Shown here one piece after another: positions 49,412 through 59,587 of a stretch of DNA of 64,000 bases. Under the pieces are notes generated by a model. It did not search any database and was not told the origin of the DNA. It saw only the letters and a program-made list of their open reading frames with translations. The stretch comes from Janthinobacterium rivuli (GTDB lineage: Bacteria; Pseudomonadota; Gammaproteobacteria; Burkholderiales; Burkholderiaceae_D): the NCBI RefSeq assembly GCF_029690045.1, contig NZ_CP121464.1:5394001-5458000 (forward strand), in the 5' to 3' direction. The number at the start of each line of letters is the position of its first letter. Within the stretch, counting starts at the first letter, position 1. A program made the translations under genes and the position numbers.

Positions 49412-49942
49412 ATGATGGCCATGCCACCCCTGCTGTCCACGCAGCTGGAAAGCCATTACCGCGCACACCACGGCTGGCTGGTGCACTGGTTGCAACGGCG
49501 CCTGGGCAATGCCGCCGAGGCCGCCGACCTGATGCAGGACACCTACACGCGCCTGCTGGCCGGCGCGCCCATGCAGCCGCAAACGCCGGCCCTGCGCGCA
49601 CCCAAGGCTTACCTGGCGACCGTCGCCAAGCACCTGCTGATCAACCACCTGCGCCGCCAGTCGCTGGAACTCGCGTGGGCCGATGCGCTGGCCGCCCTAC
49701 CCGAACAGCATATGCCATCGACCGAGCGGCGCGTGGAAATCCTGCAGGCGCTGCAAGCCGTCGATGCCATGCTCGATGGCCTGAAACCGAAGGTGCGCGC
49801 CGTCTTCATCCTGGCGCAGATCGAAGGCCATGCCTATGCGGACATCGCCGCGCAGCTGGGCATCGGCGAACGCTCCGTGAAGCGCTACATGGCCGAGGCG
49901 CTGACCGAATGCGTGCTGCTGGCGCAGGACTTGCCGGCATGA
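49412..49942 (+). CDS. FecI-family ECF sigma factor
   Basis: A 176-residue sigma factor. Region 2 (LESHYRAHHGWLVHWLQRRLGNAAEAADLMQDTYTRLL) and region 4 (DGLKPKVRAVFILAQIEGHAYADIAAQLGIGERSVKRYM) are clear. Three ATGs (49412, 49415 and 49421) compete; 49412 directly follows the DUF3325 stop. No own promoter or Fur box is seen, so it is read from the 46070 promoter. Overlaps fecR (ATGA). Confidence 0.9.
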   Translation: MMAMPPLLSTQLESHYRAHHGWLVHWLQRRLGNAAEAADLMQDTYTRLLAGAPMQPQTPALRAPKAYLATVAKHLLINHLRRQSLELAWADALAALPEQHMPSTERRVEILQALQAVDAMLDGLKPKVRAVFILAQIEGHAYADIAAQLGIGERSVKRYMAEALTECVLLAQDLPA

Positions 49943-50892
49943 GCGCGGCCGCTTCGCCATCTCCGCCGCTGTCGCGCAAGGTGGCGCGCCAGGCCGTCGA
50001 ATGGTATTTATTGGAGCAGTCGGGTCAGGCCACGCCGGACGACCTGGCCGCCAGCGCCCAGTGGCGCGCACGCGACCCGGAACATGCGCGCGCCTGGAAC
50101 AGGGTACGGCAGGTGAGCCAGACGGCGAATTTGCTGCCGCCGGAGCTGGCCGTGCCCGTGCTGCGCCGGCCGCAACGCCGCGTGGCCGTGCAGGTATTGC
50201 TGGCGCTGATGGCGGCGCCCGCCGCCTGGCTGCTGGTGCGCCACGAGATGCTGGCTGATTACCGCAGCGGCGTGGGCGAACGGCGCGAGGTGTCCCTGCC
50301 CGATGGCGGCACCCTGGTGCTCAACACGGACAGCGCCGTCGACGTGGCGTATGGCGCCGGTGAACGCCTGCTGACCCTGCGCCGCGGCGAAGTGCTGGTG
50401 CAGACGCGCCCCGACCATGCGGGCAGCCGCCCCTTCATCGTCGCCACCTGCCATGGCCGCATCCGCGCGCTGGGCACGCGCTTCACCGTGCGCGTCGACG
50501 ACGACGCCAGCCGCGTGACGGTGCTCGAACACGCGGTGGAAATCACGCCGCGCGCGCCGTCGGCCACCGTCCGCACGCTGATGGCGGGTCAGCACAGCCG
50601 CTTCGACGCCAGCCACGCCGGCCTGCCCACGCCGGCCCCGCTGCAAGCCGATGCATGGGCACACGGCATGCTGGCGGCGCAGGACATGCGCCTCGACGCC
50701 TTCGCTTTTGAGCTGTCACGCTACCGTCCCGGCCTGCTGCGCGTGGAACCGCAAGTGGCGGGCTTGCGCCTGTCGGGCGCCTTCCAGCTCGACGACACGG
50801 ACGCCGTGCTGGACAGCCTGGCGCGCATGCTGCCCGTCGATGTGCTGTACCGCACCCCGTACTGGGTCACTCTCGCGGCCCGCAAAAAATAA
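49939..50892 (+). CDS. FecR-family anti-sigma regulator
   Basis: A 317-residue partner of the sigma factor before it. The N-terminal part (SRKVARQAVEWYLLEQSG..RDPEHARAWNRVRQ, cytoplasmic) leads to one membrane segment (about 78-95), then a FecR periplasmic domain. The ATGA overlap with the sigma gene shows coupling. It should gate the sigma factor by signal from the receptor that follows 77 bp later. Confidence 0.9.
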   Translation: MSAAASPSPPLSRKVARQAVEWYLLEQSGQATPDDLAASAQWRARDPEHARAWNRVRQVSQTANLLPPELAVPVLRRPQRRVAVQVLLALMAAPAAWLLVRHEMLADYRSGVGERREVSLPDGGTLVLNTDSAVDVAYGAGERLLTLRRGEVLVQTRPDHAGSRPFIVATCHGRIRALGTRFTVRVDDDASRVTVLEHAVEITPRAPSATVRTLMAGQHSRFDASHAGLPTPAPLQADAWAHGMLAAQDMRLDAFAFELSRYRPGLLRVEPQVAGLRLSGAFQLDDTDAVLDSLARMLPVDVLYRTPYWVTLAARKK

Positions 50893-50969
50893 TCGTGAAA
50901 TTTGGCCCCTTTTTTCGGCATGGCCTGTCCTGTAAGTACGACAACGACACTCACCGGAAAGGCCACACC

Positions 50970-53417
50970 ATGCACCCACCCCGTTTGACTCCCCTCGCGC
51001 GCGCCATCGGCAGCGCCGTGATCCTGCTGTCGCTGGCGCAGGCGCCGGCCATGGCCGCCGATGCCACCGCGCCAGCCGCCGCGCAAACGGCGTTCCACGT
51101 GCCGGCGGGCGAGCTGTCCGCCGCCATCGCCGGCTTTGCCATCGAAGCAAAAGTGAGCGTGGGCGCCGCGGCCGAACTGCTGCAAGGCGTGCGCACGCCT
51201 GGCCTGAGCGGCAGCTACACGGTGCCGCAGGCGCTGGCCCGCCTGCTGGCCGGCACGGGCCTGGAAGCGCTGCCCAGCGGGGAACGCAGCTACGTGCTGC
51301 GCAAGGCGGGTGCGGCCTCGCCCGCCGCGCCGATCGCCGCCACCTTGGGCGAAGTCGCCATCAGCTCCAGCGCCCTGCGCGACGGCACCACGGAAGGCAA
51401 GCGCGGCTACGCGGGCCTGACCAGCGCCACGCGCCTGAACCTGTCGCTGCGCGAAACACCGCAGGCGGTCAGCGTCATCACGCGCCAGCAGATCGAGGAC
51501 CAGGGCTTGCGCACCTTGCAGGACGTGCTGGTGCAGGCACCCGGCATCACGGTCGACCATTCCTCGAGCACGCGCGAATACGACCAGGTGTTTTCACGCG
51601 GCTTCGAAGTCACCTCGTACATGTTCGACGGCATCCCGACCAGCAAGAGCCTGGAAGCGCGCACCTACGACATGGCGATCTACGATCGCGTCGAAATCAT
51701 CCGCGGCGCGACGGGCCTGATCAGCGGCACGGGCAGCCCGTCGGCCGCCGTCAACCTGGTGCGCAAACGTCCGGGCCGCAGCTTTGCCGCCACGGCCGGC
51801 GCGCAGCTCGGTTCGTGGGACCGCTACCGCATCGAAGGCGATGTCTCGATGCCCTTGACGGCGGACGGCAAGGTGCGTGCGCGTCTCGTCGCAGCGCATG
51901 AAGACCAGCGCTCGTTCATCGACCGCTACCAGCAGAAAAAGGATGTGCTGTACGCCATCGTCGAAGCGGATCTGACGCCATCGACGGTGCTTGGCGCCGG
52001 CATCAACTACCAGCAGGAAAAGCTGAAAGGCGCGGGGCGTGAATTCCCCATGTTCTACGCCGACGGCTCGCAGACGCATTTCCCCCGCTCGATGAACGGC
52101 ACGGCGGCGTGGAGCACGTATGACCGCGAACAGAGCATGCTGTTCGCCACGCTCGACCATTATTTCGACAACGACTGGATCGCCAGGGTGGCCGTGAGCC
52201 GCAGCAGCAACCAGTACGACGCCTTGCAGGGCTTTTCCGGCGACGGCTACCCGGACCGCGTGACGGGCGGCGGCATGAAGCTGTGGCTGGCCAACTGGCA
52301 CAGCAAGCCGCAACAGACCTCGCTCGACGCCTATGTCAGCGGCCCGTTCCAGGCCTTCGGCCGCCAGCACGAACTGGTGCTGGGCGTGAGCGCTTCGGAA
52401 CTCAAGACGAATAGCCCCCTCTATCCGAACTGGCGCCTCGATGGCTATGACCATACGGTGCCGGATATTCACGCCTGGAACGGCGCCATGCCGGTGCCCG
52501 ACTACAGCGGCACGCGCCGGGGCAGCTCGTACGACAAGGAGCGCGAAAGCGGCCTGTATTCGACCTTGCGCCTGCGCCCGACGGACGCGCTGTCGGTGAT
52601 TTTTGGCGCGCGCCTGTCGTACTGGAAGCGCGACATTCGCAGCGATTTTTTCAACGGCACGGACCTGTATGACGCCATGCGCGAAAACGGCAAGATCACG
52701 CCGTATGCGGGCCTGGTCTACGACCTGGGCCGGCACTGGTCGGCCTATGCCAGCTACACCAGCATCTTCACGCCGCAAAGCCAGCGCGACGTCAACAGCC
52801 GCTTCCTGGCGCCGCTGGAAGGCAAGAACTACGAAGTGGGCGCGAAGGGCGAATTTTTCGGCGGCAAGCTCACCACCAGCGCCGCGCTCTTCCAGCTGAA
52901 GCAGGAAAACCTGGCCGAAGCCGATCCTGGCAATGTCTGGATCATCGGCACGGGCGGCGGTTCCTACGCCTACCACACGGTCAAGGGTGCCACCACGCGT
53001 GGATTCGAGGCGGAAGTGTCGGGCCAGCTGCGCCCCGACTGGCAACTGACGGCCAGCTATGCCTATAGCCGCATCCGCAACGCGGCCGGCGCACGCATCC
53101 AGACCAACCAGCCGCAAAGCATGGCCAAGCTGTGGACCACCTGGCGCCTGGCGCAAGGCGTGCCGGGCCTGGTGCTGGGCGGCGGCGTGAACTGGCAAAG
53201 CGATATCTACATGGATGACCGCGGGCCGAACGGCGAACGCTTCACGCAGAAGGCATATGCGGTGGCGGGATTGATGGCGCAGTACCAGGTCAGCAAGCAA
53301 CTGGTGGCGACCCTGAATGTCAACAATGTCTTCGACAAGCAGTACTACTCGACGGGCATGGGCGGCTACTACGGCGATCCGCGCAACGCCATGCTGTCGC
53401 TGCGCTATCAGTTCTGA
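50970..53417 (+). CDS. TonB-dependent siderophore receptor with signalling domain
   Basis: An 815-residue outer membrane receptor. GGAAAGG precedes the ATG at 50970; earlier frame to 50895 is rejected. Signal peptide (ending AMAA), STN domain (about 35-95: FHVPAGELSAAIAGFAIEAKVSVGA), TonB-box-like LGEVAIS, plug with NLSLRETPQAVSVITRQQIED, and a barrel ending in LSLRYQF. Last gene of unit B; predicted to import and sense a ferric siderophore. It overlaps the next gene tail to tail by 10 bp. Confidence 0.95.
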   Translation: MHPPRLTPLARAIGSAVILLSLAQAPAMAADATAPAAAQTAFHVPAGELSAAIAGFAIEAKVSVGAAAELLQGVRTPGLSGSYTVPQALARLLAGTGLEALPSGERSYVLRKAGAASPAAPIAATLGEVAISSSALRDGTTEGKRGYAGLTSATRLNLSLRETPQAVSVITRQQIEDQGLRTLQDVLVQAPGITVDHSSSTREYDQVFSRGFEVTSYMFDGIPTSKSLEARTYDMAIYDRVEIIRGATGLISGTGSPSAAVNLVRKRPGRSFAATAGAQLGSWDRYRIEGDVSMPLTADGKVRARLVAAHEDQRSFIDRYQQKKDVLYAIVEADLTPSTVLGAGINYQQEKLKGAGREFPMFYADGSQTHFPRSMNGTAAWSTYDREQSMLFATLDHYFDNDWIARVAVSRSSNQYDALQGFSGDGYPDRVTGGGMKLWLANWHSKPQQTSLDAYVSGPFQAFGRQHELVLGVSASELKTNSPLYPNWRLDGYDHTVPDIHAWNGAMPVPDYSGTRRGSSYDKERESGLYSTLRLRPTDALSVIFGARLSYWKRDIRSDFFNGTDLYDAMRENGKITPYAGLVYDLGRHWSAYASYTSIFTPQSQRDVNSRFLAPLEGKNYEVGAKGEFFGGKLTTSAALFQLKQENLAEADPGNVWIIGTGGGSYAYHTVKGATTRGFEAEVSGQLRPDWQLTASYAYSRIRNAAGARIQTNQPQSMAKLWTTWRLAQGVPGLVLGGGVNWQSDIYMDDRGPNGERFTQKAYAVAGLMAQYQVSKQLVATLNVNNVFDKQYYSTGMGGYYGDPRNAMLSLRYQF

Positions 53418-55222
53418 ACGGCTTCGCTGCTTTTGAGCAGCGCCTCGATGCCCTCGGGCGCCATGGCGCGGCCCAGGTAGTAGCCAAACGCCTCGTCGCA
53501 GCCCATCTCGGCCAGCAGTTCCAGCTGCTCGCCGCTTTCCACGCCGCCGGCGATGGTGCGCAGTCCCAAGGTGCGCGCCATCGCCACGATGGCGCGCACC
53601 ATGGCGCCGTCGCCGCCCGGCTTGCCCACGTCGTCGACAAAACACTTTTCAATCTTCACGGCATCCGTGGGAAAGCGTTTCAGGTAGTTGAGCGAAGCGT
53701 CGCCCGTGCCGAAATCGCTGATGGCGATCGCCATGCCCAGCTGGCGGAACTGGCGCAGTATCAGTTCGCAGTTCTGGTTGCGGTCGATCAGGATGCCGGC
53801 AGCGATTTCCAGTTCGATGCAATGGCCCGGCACGCCGGCCGCCTCCAGCGCGGCGCCGAAATTGCGTGCGATATCGCGCTGGTAGAACTGGCGCGCCGAC
53901 AGGCTGACGGACACCGTCAGCCTCTGCCCCTGCACAATCCAGCTGCGTGCCTGTTCCACCGCCGTGGCCATCACCCACGCTCCCACCGGCAGGATCAGGG
54001 CGCTTTCTTCCAGCACCGGCAGGAAATCGAGCGGCATCATCAGGCCCAGTTCCGGGTGCTTCCAGCGCAGCAGCGCTTTCACGCCCGTGATCGTGCGCGT
54101 CCTCAAGTCCATGCGCGGCTGGTAATACAACGCGAACTCGTTGCGTTCGAGCGCGTGGCGCAAGGCCGTCTCGAGGATGGTGCGCGAATACGACTGCGTC
54201 TGCATGCGCGGCGCGTAGCGCAGGCAGGTACCGGGCGCGTGGCGCTTGGCCGCATACATGGCCAGGTCGGCCTTTTCGATCAGCGCATTGACGTCGTCGT
54301 CGTCGTCCGGGTACAGGGCCACGCCCACGCTGGCCGCCACCGACAGGCTGTATTCGCCAATGACGAAGGGCGCGGCGATGGCGCCGACGATTTTCTCGGC
54401 CACCCGCTCGGCATCGTGCGCCGTGCGCAGTTCCGTCAGCAGGATGATGAATTCGTCGCCGCCCTGGCGCGCCACCGTGTCGACCTTGCGCACGCACTGC
54501 TGCACCCGGCGCGCGAACTCCGTCAGCACCTGGTCGCCCACGTCGTGCCCCAGACTGTCGTTAATGGATTTGAAGCGGTCGATATCGACGAACAGCACGG
54601 CCAGCAATGCCTGGTGGCGGCGCGCGTAGGCGATGCCGTGCTCGAAGCGGATCTGGAAATGCAGCCGGTTCGGCAGCCCCGTCAAGCCATCGTGGTGGGC
54701 GATGAATTCCAGCTGCTGCTCGGCGCGCCGGCGCGCCGACACATCGTGCAGCAGCAGCACCGCGCCGCCCTGCGCCAGCGGCGCGCAGCTGTACTGCACG
54801 TCGATGCGCTTGCCGTCAAGGTGGCGCAGCAGCACGGCGCCGCGCGCCACTTCCAGCACTTCCTGCCGCGCCACGCAATCGCGCACCTGGCGCGCCGCAT
54901 CGACTGACGTGCCATCGTGAAATAGCGGCAGCAGCTGCGTCACGGGCTGGCCCAGGCCATCGTCGCCCAGCCGACCGCCCATGGCGCTGGCGCGGGGATT
55001 CAGGTAGCGCACCACGCCAGCGTGATCGGTGCCGACGACGGCCGCCGGCAATGCGTGCAGCAGCGCCAGCGCCTCTGCCATGCGTTGCGCCTGCGCCGCC
55101 TGCAGCACCACGCCCGTCGCATGGCGCAGGCGCCACGTGCGCGCCGCCTGCCACTGGCAGGCCAGCAGCACGCTCAGCACCACGGCGAGGGTCAGGCACA
55201 GCGCCAGCAGCAGCGCCGTCAT
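53408..55222 (-). CDS. GGDEF-EAL protein with degenerate EAL domain
   Basis: A 604-residue protein: a membrane helix (about 4-23), a PAS-like domain (about 50-170), GGDEF (about 172-330) and EAL (about 345-600). The GGDEF site is intact and the I-site RKVD lies five residues before it. In the EAL domain the E of EAL is K382 (GVKALLRW), NLS is SLS (S440), DDFG is SDFG (S502) and the late QGY is FGY (F579). The phosphodiesterase is probably dead, so the protein should make cyclic di-GMP or only bind it. It sits between two iron units. Confidence 0.88.
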   Translation of the reverse strand: MTALLLALCLTLAVVLSVLLACQWQAARTWRLRHATGVVLQAAQAQRMAEALALLHALPAAVVGTDHAGVVRYLNPRASAMGGRLGDDGLGQPVTQLLPLFHDGTSVDAARQVRDCVARQEVLEVARGAVLLRHLDGKRIDVQYSCAPLAQGGAVLLLHDVSARRRAEQQLEFIAHHDGLTGLPNRLHFQIRFEHGIAYARRHQALLAVLFVDIDRFKSINDSLGHDVGDQVLTEFARRVQQCVRKVDTVARQGGDEFIILLTELRTAHDAERVAEKIVGAIAAPFVIGEYSLSVAASVGVALYPDDDDDVNALIEKADLAMYAAKRHAPGTCLRYAPRMQTQSYSRTILETALRHALERNEFALYYQPRMDLRTRTITGVKALLRWKHPELGLMMPLDFLPVLEESALILPVGAWVMATAVEQARSWIVQGQRLTVSVSLSARQFYQRDIARNFGAALEAAGVPGHCIELEIAAGILIDRNQNCELILRQFRQLGMAIAISDFGTGDASLNYLKRFPTDAVKIEKCFVDDVGKPGGDGAMVRAIVAMARTLGLRTIAGGVESGEQLELLAEMGCDEAFGYYLGRAMAPEGIEALLKSSEAVQN

Positions 55223-55424
55223 GCGTCACCCGTCAGGCAAGAGATGGAAGACATGCTTTTCCTTTGCAACGCGCGCCATGCGGCCGGGCGCAGAACCATG
55301 CGGAAAGGAAATAGTATAAGAATTTTGGCGCGATATTTGCCTGATCGGGCGCCGCTTGACTGGTGTCAATCACGGCGAGGCGTCATCACTGTTGCAATCC
55401 TCCCACAGGCAATCTCACCAATTA

Positions 55425-55469
55425 TTGCAACAATTGCTGCGCCGCACTAAAATGAGAATGATTCTCATT
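55425..55469 (+). promoter_or_regulatory. Fur-box promoter of the third receptor
   Basis: TTGCAA (55425-55430), 17 bp, TAAAAT (55448-55453), overlapped by the perfect palindrome AATGAGAATGATTCTCATT (55451-55469), a strong Fur box. The leader to the receptor start is about 160 bp; no other gene is seen in 55223-55629. Confidence 0.92.
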
Positions 55470-55629
55470 ATTGAGATTCACTCCATTCATCTGAGTCCCT
55501 GCGCCCAGGCCAGGACAGCAGCGGCATGGCCAGGCAAGCCAGGCGCAACACTCTCCCCAGCGACGCATATTGTGAAACAGGCATCCGCCTGCTTCATCCA
55601 CCACATCATCGCGACACCGGGAGCAGTCA

Positions 55630-57795
55630 ATGACAAACCACAGCGCACAGCGAAAGGCCGCCGCATTGGCGCCGACCCTCATGGCCGCGGCCATTCTCGG
55701 CACCTTGGGTGCACCGGCCCATGGCCAGGCGCAGCAGCAGGAACAGAATCTGCCCGAGGTGCGCGTCAACGCGCAGGCCGCCTCCGCCACCACCGAAGGC
55801 AGCGGCTCCTACACCAGCGGCAGCATGACCGCGGCCACACGCCTGAACCTGTCCATGCGCGAGACGCCGCAATCGGTCAGCGTCGTCACGCGCCAGCAAA
55901 TGGACGACATGAATATCCGCTCGGTCGAGGACATCGCCAATATCACGCCGGGTCTGAGCCTGAACAAGGGCGCCACCGAGCGCGCCAGCTTTTATTCGCG
56001 CGGTTTCTCGATCAGCAATTTCACGGAAGACGGCCTGACCATGTCGGCCGACGGCGACACCCTGGGTTTCGCCACTCTGGCCATGTACGACCGGGTCGAA
56101 ATCCTGCGCGGCGCGGCCGGCATGATGAATGGCGTGGGCAACCCGTCGGGCACGATGAATTTCGTGCGCAAGCGCCCTACGGCGCAGAACGAAGTGTCGC
56201 TTACGGGCAGCATCGGCCGCTACCACGACTACCGCGGCGAAGTCGATGCGCGCGGCGCGCTGAACCAGGCGGGCAGCCTGCGCGGGCGCGCCGTGGCCGC
56301 CTACCAGGATACCGACACGTTCATCTCGAACTACCGCCACAAGCGCGCCCTGCTCTACGCCACCGCCGACGCCGACCTGTCGCGCGACACGACCCTGAGC
56401 GTGGGCTTCCACGTCAACGACGAGCGCAATCCCGGCTCCACGTGGTACGGCTTGCCGACGGCGCTCGATGGCAGTTTCCTGCCGCTCGACCGCTCGGCCA
56501 GCAACGCGCCCGACTGGACCTTCTGGAACAAGAAAAACACGCGCCTGTTCGCCGAACTCGAACACCGGTTGGGCAACGGCTGGAAGGTAAAACTGGCGGC
56601 GCAGGCGCTGCAGGACGAACTCGACTCCGTCGTCACGGGCATCGCCCGCGTGCCGAAGACGAATCTGTTCCGCCTCAGCGCGGCCAACGCCTTTGTCTAC
56701 GACCGCCAGCAACGCATTGTCGATGCGCAGGCAGCCGGTCCTTTCAGCCTGCTGGGCCGCCGCCATGAAATCGTCTTCGGCGCCAGCTACCGCACGCGCG
56801 ATACCGAGGACAAGGGCTACAAGTCGGTGCCCGACTACAGCTATACCTTCAACCCCGTGAACTGGGATACGGGCGCGCCCGTGAAACCGGCGATCGGCAC
56901 CTTCTACTATGGCCAGGACAGCAAGACGAAGCAGACGGGCGTCTACACGACGGCCCGCTTCAGCCTGGCCGATCCGCTGGCCCTGCTGGTGGGCGGCCGC
57001 GTCGACTGGTACGACTACCGCGCCATCAATACGTTTACGGGGGCGCGCTCCGGCTACAAGGTGAGCCGGGAAGTCACGCCATATGCGGGCCTGGTGTACG
57101 ACATCGACGCCCGCCATTCGCTGTACGGCAGCTGGACCAGCATCTTCAATCCGCAAAGCGCCGTCGACAGGCATGGCGTGCTGCTCGATCCCGTCACGGG
57201 CATCAACATGGAAGCGGGCGTGAAGGGCGAATACTTCGGCGGCGCGCTGAACGCCTCGGCGGCCGTGTTCCGCATCGTGCAAAAGAACCTGGCGACAGCG
57301 CTGCCGCTGACGCAGTGCGGCCCCGGCCTGCTGTCGTGTTCCGAGGCGGCCGGTGAAGTACGCAGCGATGGGTTCGAGCTGAGCGTGTCCGGCGCGTTGA
57401 CGCCGCGCTGGCAGATGAGCGCGGGCTTTACCTACAACACGGCCGAGTACGCCAAGGCACAGGGCAGCAATGCCGCAGGCGCACGCTATGCGGCCGAGCG
57501 CCCCAGCCGCCTGTTGCGCCTGTCCACCAGCTATCGCCTGTCCGATGCGTGGCGCGTCGGCGGCGCGCTGCGGGCGCAGAACCAGATCTACAAGACCAAC
57601 AGCGCCATCCGCCAGGGCGGCTACGCGGTGGCCGACCTGAACGCGGGCTGGCAAGTGAACGGCCAGCTCGACGTGCGCCTGAGCGTGACCAACGTCTTCG
57701 ATCGCAGCTACTACCAGGCCATCAGCAGCATCGACAGCGGCAATGCATTCGGCGATCCGCGCAGCGCCGTGCTGACGGCGAAGTACACGTTCTAA
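55630..57795 (+). CDS. TonB-dependent siderophore receptor without signalling domain
   Basis: A 721-residue outer membrane receptor. The signal peptide ends about AHGQA, then LPEVRVNAQ (TonB box) and the plug ([25 protein letters not shown]). Barrel ends VLTAKYTF. It lacks the STN domain of the other two, so it is not expected to signal through FecR; Fur control alone is likely. No importer gene is next to it. Confidence 0.94.
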   Translation: MTNHSAQRKAAALAPTLMAAAILGTLGAPAHGQAQQQEQNLPEVRVNAQAASATTEGSGSYTSGSMTAATRLNLSMRETPQSVSVVTRQQMDDMNIRSVEDIANITPGLSLNKGATERASFYSRGFSISNFTEDGLTMSADGDTLGFATLAMYDRVEILRGAAGMMNGVGNPSGTMNFVRKRPTAQNEVSLTGSIGRYHDYRGEVDARGALNQAGSLRGRAVAAYQDTDTFISNYRHKRALLYATADADLSRDTTLSVGFHVNDERNPGSTWYGLPTALDGSFLPLDRSASNAPDWTFWNKKNTRLFAELEHRLGNGWKVKLAAQALQDELDSVVTGIARVPKTNLFRLSAANAFVYDRQQRIVDAQAAGPFSLLGRRHEIVFGASYRTRDTEDKGYKSVPDYSYTFNPVNWDTGAPVKPAIGTFYYGQDSKTKQTGVYTTARFSLADPLALLVGGRVDWYDYRAINTFTGARSGYKVSREVTPYAGLVYDIDARHSLYGSWTSIFNPQSAVDRHGVLLDPVTGINMEAGVKGEYFGGALNASAAVFRIVQKNLATALPLTQCGPGLLSCSEAAGEVRSDGFELSVSGALTPRWQMSAGFTYNTAEYAKAQGSNAAGARYAAERPSRLLRLSTSYRLSDAWRVGGALRAQNQIYKTNSAIRQGGYAVADLNAGWQVNGQLDVRLSVTNVFDRSYYQAISSIDSGNAFGDPRSAVLTAKYTF

Positions 57796-59417
57796 GCCAG
57801 CGCCAGCCGGCCCGGTTTCAGTTCCGCTGCCGGCGCCAGTGCCGGCGCCGCATGCAGCTTGAAGATGCTGACGGCGTCGGCCAGGCTGGCCGCCTGCTGC
57901 TGCAGCGCGTCCGCGGCGGCGGCGGCCTGCTCCACCAAGGCCGCGTTCTGCTGCGTCACGCCATCCATCTGGCTGATGGCGATACTGATCTGCTCGATGC
58001 CGTCGCGCTGTTCCACGCTGGCCACGGCGATTTCGCCGATGATGGCGTTCACGCGCTGCACGCTGCTCACCACGTCGTCCATCGTGCGCCCCGCCTGGCC
58101 AGCCAGCACGCTGCCCTCTTCCACCGTGCGCACGGATGCGCCGATCAACTGCTTGATTTCCATGGCCGCCGCGCTTGACCTATGCGCCAGGTTGCGCACT
58201 TCGGTGGCCACGACGGCAAAGCCGCGTCCCTGCTCGCCCGCGCGCGCCGCTTCCACGGCCGCATTCAGGGCCAGGATATTCGTCTGGAAGGCGATGCCGT
58301 CGATGACGGCGATGATGTCGACGATGCGCTTGGACGAGGCATTGATATGGCTCATGGTCTGCACCACCTGCGCCACGGCCTCGCCACCGCGCTGCGCCAC
58401 GTCGGCCGCGCCGCCGGCCAGCTGGCGCGCCTGGTCCGCGTTGTCGTTATTCTGCCGCACGGTGGACGTCAGCTCGATCATCGAGGCGGCCGTCTCTTCC
58501 AGCGAGCTGGCTTGCTCCTCCGTGCGCGACGACAGGTCCATATTGCCGCTGGCGATTTCAGCGGACGCCGTGGCGATGGCGTCCGTGCCGGTGCGCACCC
58601 GTCCCACGATGGCGGCCAGGTTGCCGCTCATCGCTTTCAAGGCGCGCAGCAGGTCGCCGATTTCATCGCGGCTGCCATCGGCCACCACGGCGCGCAAGTC
58701 GCCGGCCGCCACTTGCTGGGCGATGCCGACGGCAGCGCCCAGCGGCACCGTGATACTGCGGATCAGCCACCACACGGTGACAGTACCGACGACCAGGGTC
58801 ACCAGCACGGTGGCCAGCATGGCGATGCTGGCGCTGCGGTGCGCGGCCGCATCCTGCTCCTTCATCTGCTCCATCAGGGCGTGCGACTGCTTGCCGATGG
58901 CGGCGACGATGGCGTCGATCTGGCGCGTCGGTTCACGGTCCATGCCCTTGACCAGCGCATCGACAGTGTGGGCACTGTCGGCGCGCGCGCCATCAAACTT
59001 TTGCAGCGCCGCCAGGTAGCTCACGCCCAACGCGTCGTGCGCCTGCAGCGCATGCTCCACGGGTGTCGTGTCGAGCTGCAGCGCGGCCATCATCGCCTGC
59101 AGGCTTTTCAATTCCTTGCGCGTCTGCGCGCCGCTGGCGACAAACGCTTCGCGGTAGCGCTGGAAGGCGGCAGCATCGCCGCCGCGCAGCAGGATGTTTT
59201 TCCATTCCTGCACCTGGATCTTGAATTCCACTTGCGCGCCGCGCGCCGCGTCGACCGCCTCCGTCAGGGCGACGGAACGCTGCATGGCGTCCGCGCTGCG
59301 CGCACTGGCCGCGTCGAGCGCGCTCCAGCCACGCGCGCCAACGAACACCAGCGCAAGAAAGAAGAAGGCGCCCAACAGACCCAGGCGGATGGAGATTTTC
59401 AGATTCGCAAGTTGCAT
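57792..59417 (-). CDS. Methyl-accepting chemotaxis protein
   Basis: A 541-residue membrane chemoreceptor. The ATG at 59417 follows GGGAG; first membrane helix at about 9-30, periplasmic four-helix sensor (about 35-190), second helix (about 192-212), HAMP, and the signalling domain with the conserved tip near [21 protein letters not shown]. It ends in a Pro/Ala-rich segment. Ligand unknown. It ends 4 bp inside the receptor gene on the opposite strand. Confidence 0.93.
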   Translation of the reverse strand: MQLANLKISIRLGLLGAFFFLALVFVGARGWSALDAASARSADAMQRSVALTEAVDAARGAQVEFKIQVQEWKNILLRGGDAAAFQRYREAFVASGAQTRKELKSLQAMMAALQLDTTPVEHALQAHDALGVSYLAALQKFDGARADSAHTVDALVKGMDREPTRQIDAIVAAIGKQSHALMEQMKEQDAAAHRSASIAMLATVLVTLVVGTVTVWWLIRSITVPLGAAVGIAQQVAAGDLRAVVADGSRDEIGDLLRALKAMSGNLAAIVGRVRTGTDAIATASAEIASGNMDLSSRTEEQASSLEETAASMIELTSTVRQNNDNADQARQLAGGAADVAQRGGEAVAQVVQTMSHINASSKRIVDIIAVIDGIAFQTNILALNAAVEAARAGEQGRGFAVVATEVRNLAHRSSAAAMEIKQLIGASVRTVEEGSVLAGQAGRTMDDVVSSVQRVNAIIGEIAVASVEQRDGIEQISIAISQMDGVTQQNAALVEQAAAAADALQQQAASLADAVSIFKLHAAPALAPAAELKPGRLALA

Positions 59418-59587
59418 GTATTTCTCCCGGCAGCAAGAACAGGATGGCAACAAAGGCGCCACCAAAACCATCCAATTCTCACCAAATGGGGAAATCATGG
59501 GGCGCGCCCCGCGAAAAACCAAGCAGCGCTTTCGCTAGAGAAACACTTTCAACATAGAAACAACAAATTACAAGTAAAAGTTAACTA

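Noticed and set aside
51594..53645. A 683-codon minus-strand frame opposite the second receptor
   Set aside because: It is a high-GC shadow of the receptor, without start signal or domain.
41805..57795. The iron island as recently transferred DNA
   Set aside because: No integrase, tRNA, direct repeats or change of base composition marks its borders; it looks like native chromosome.
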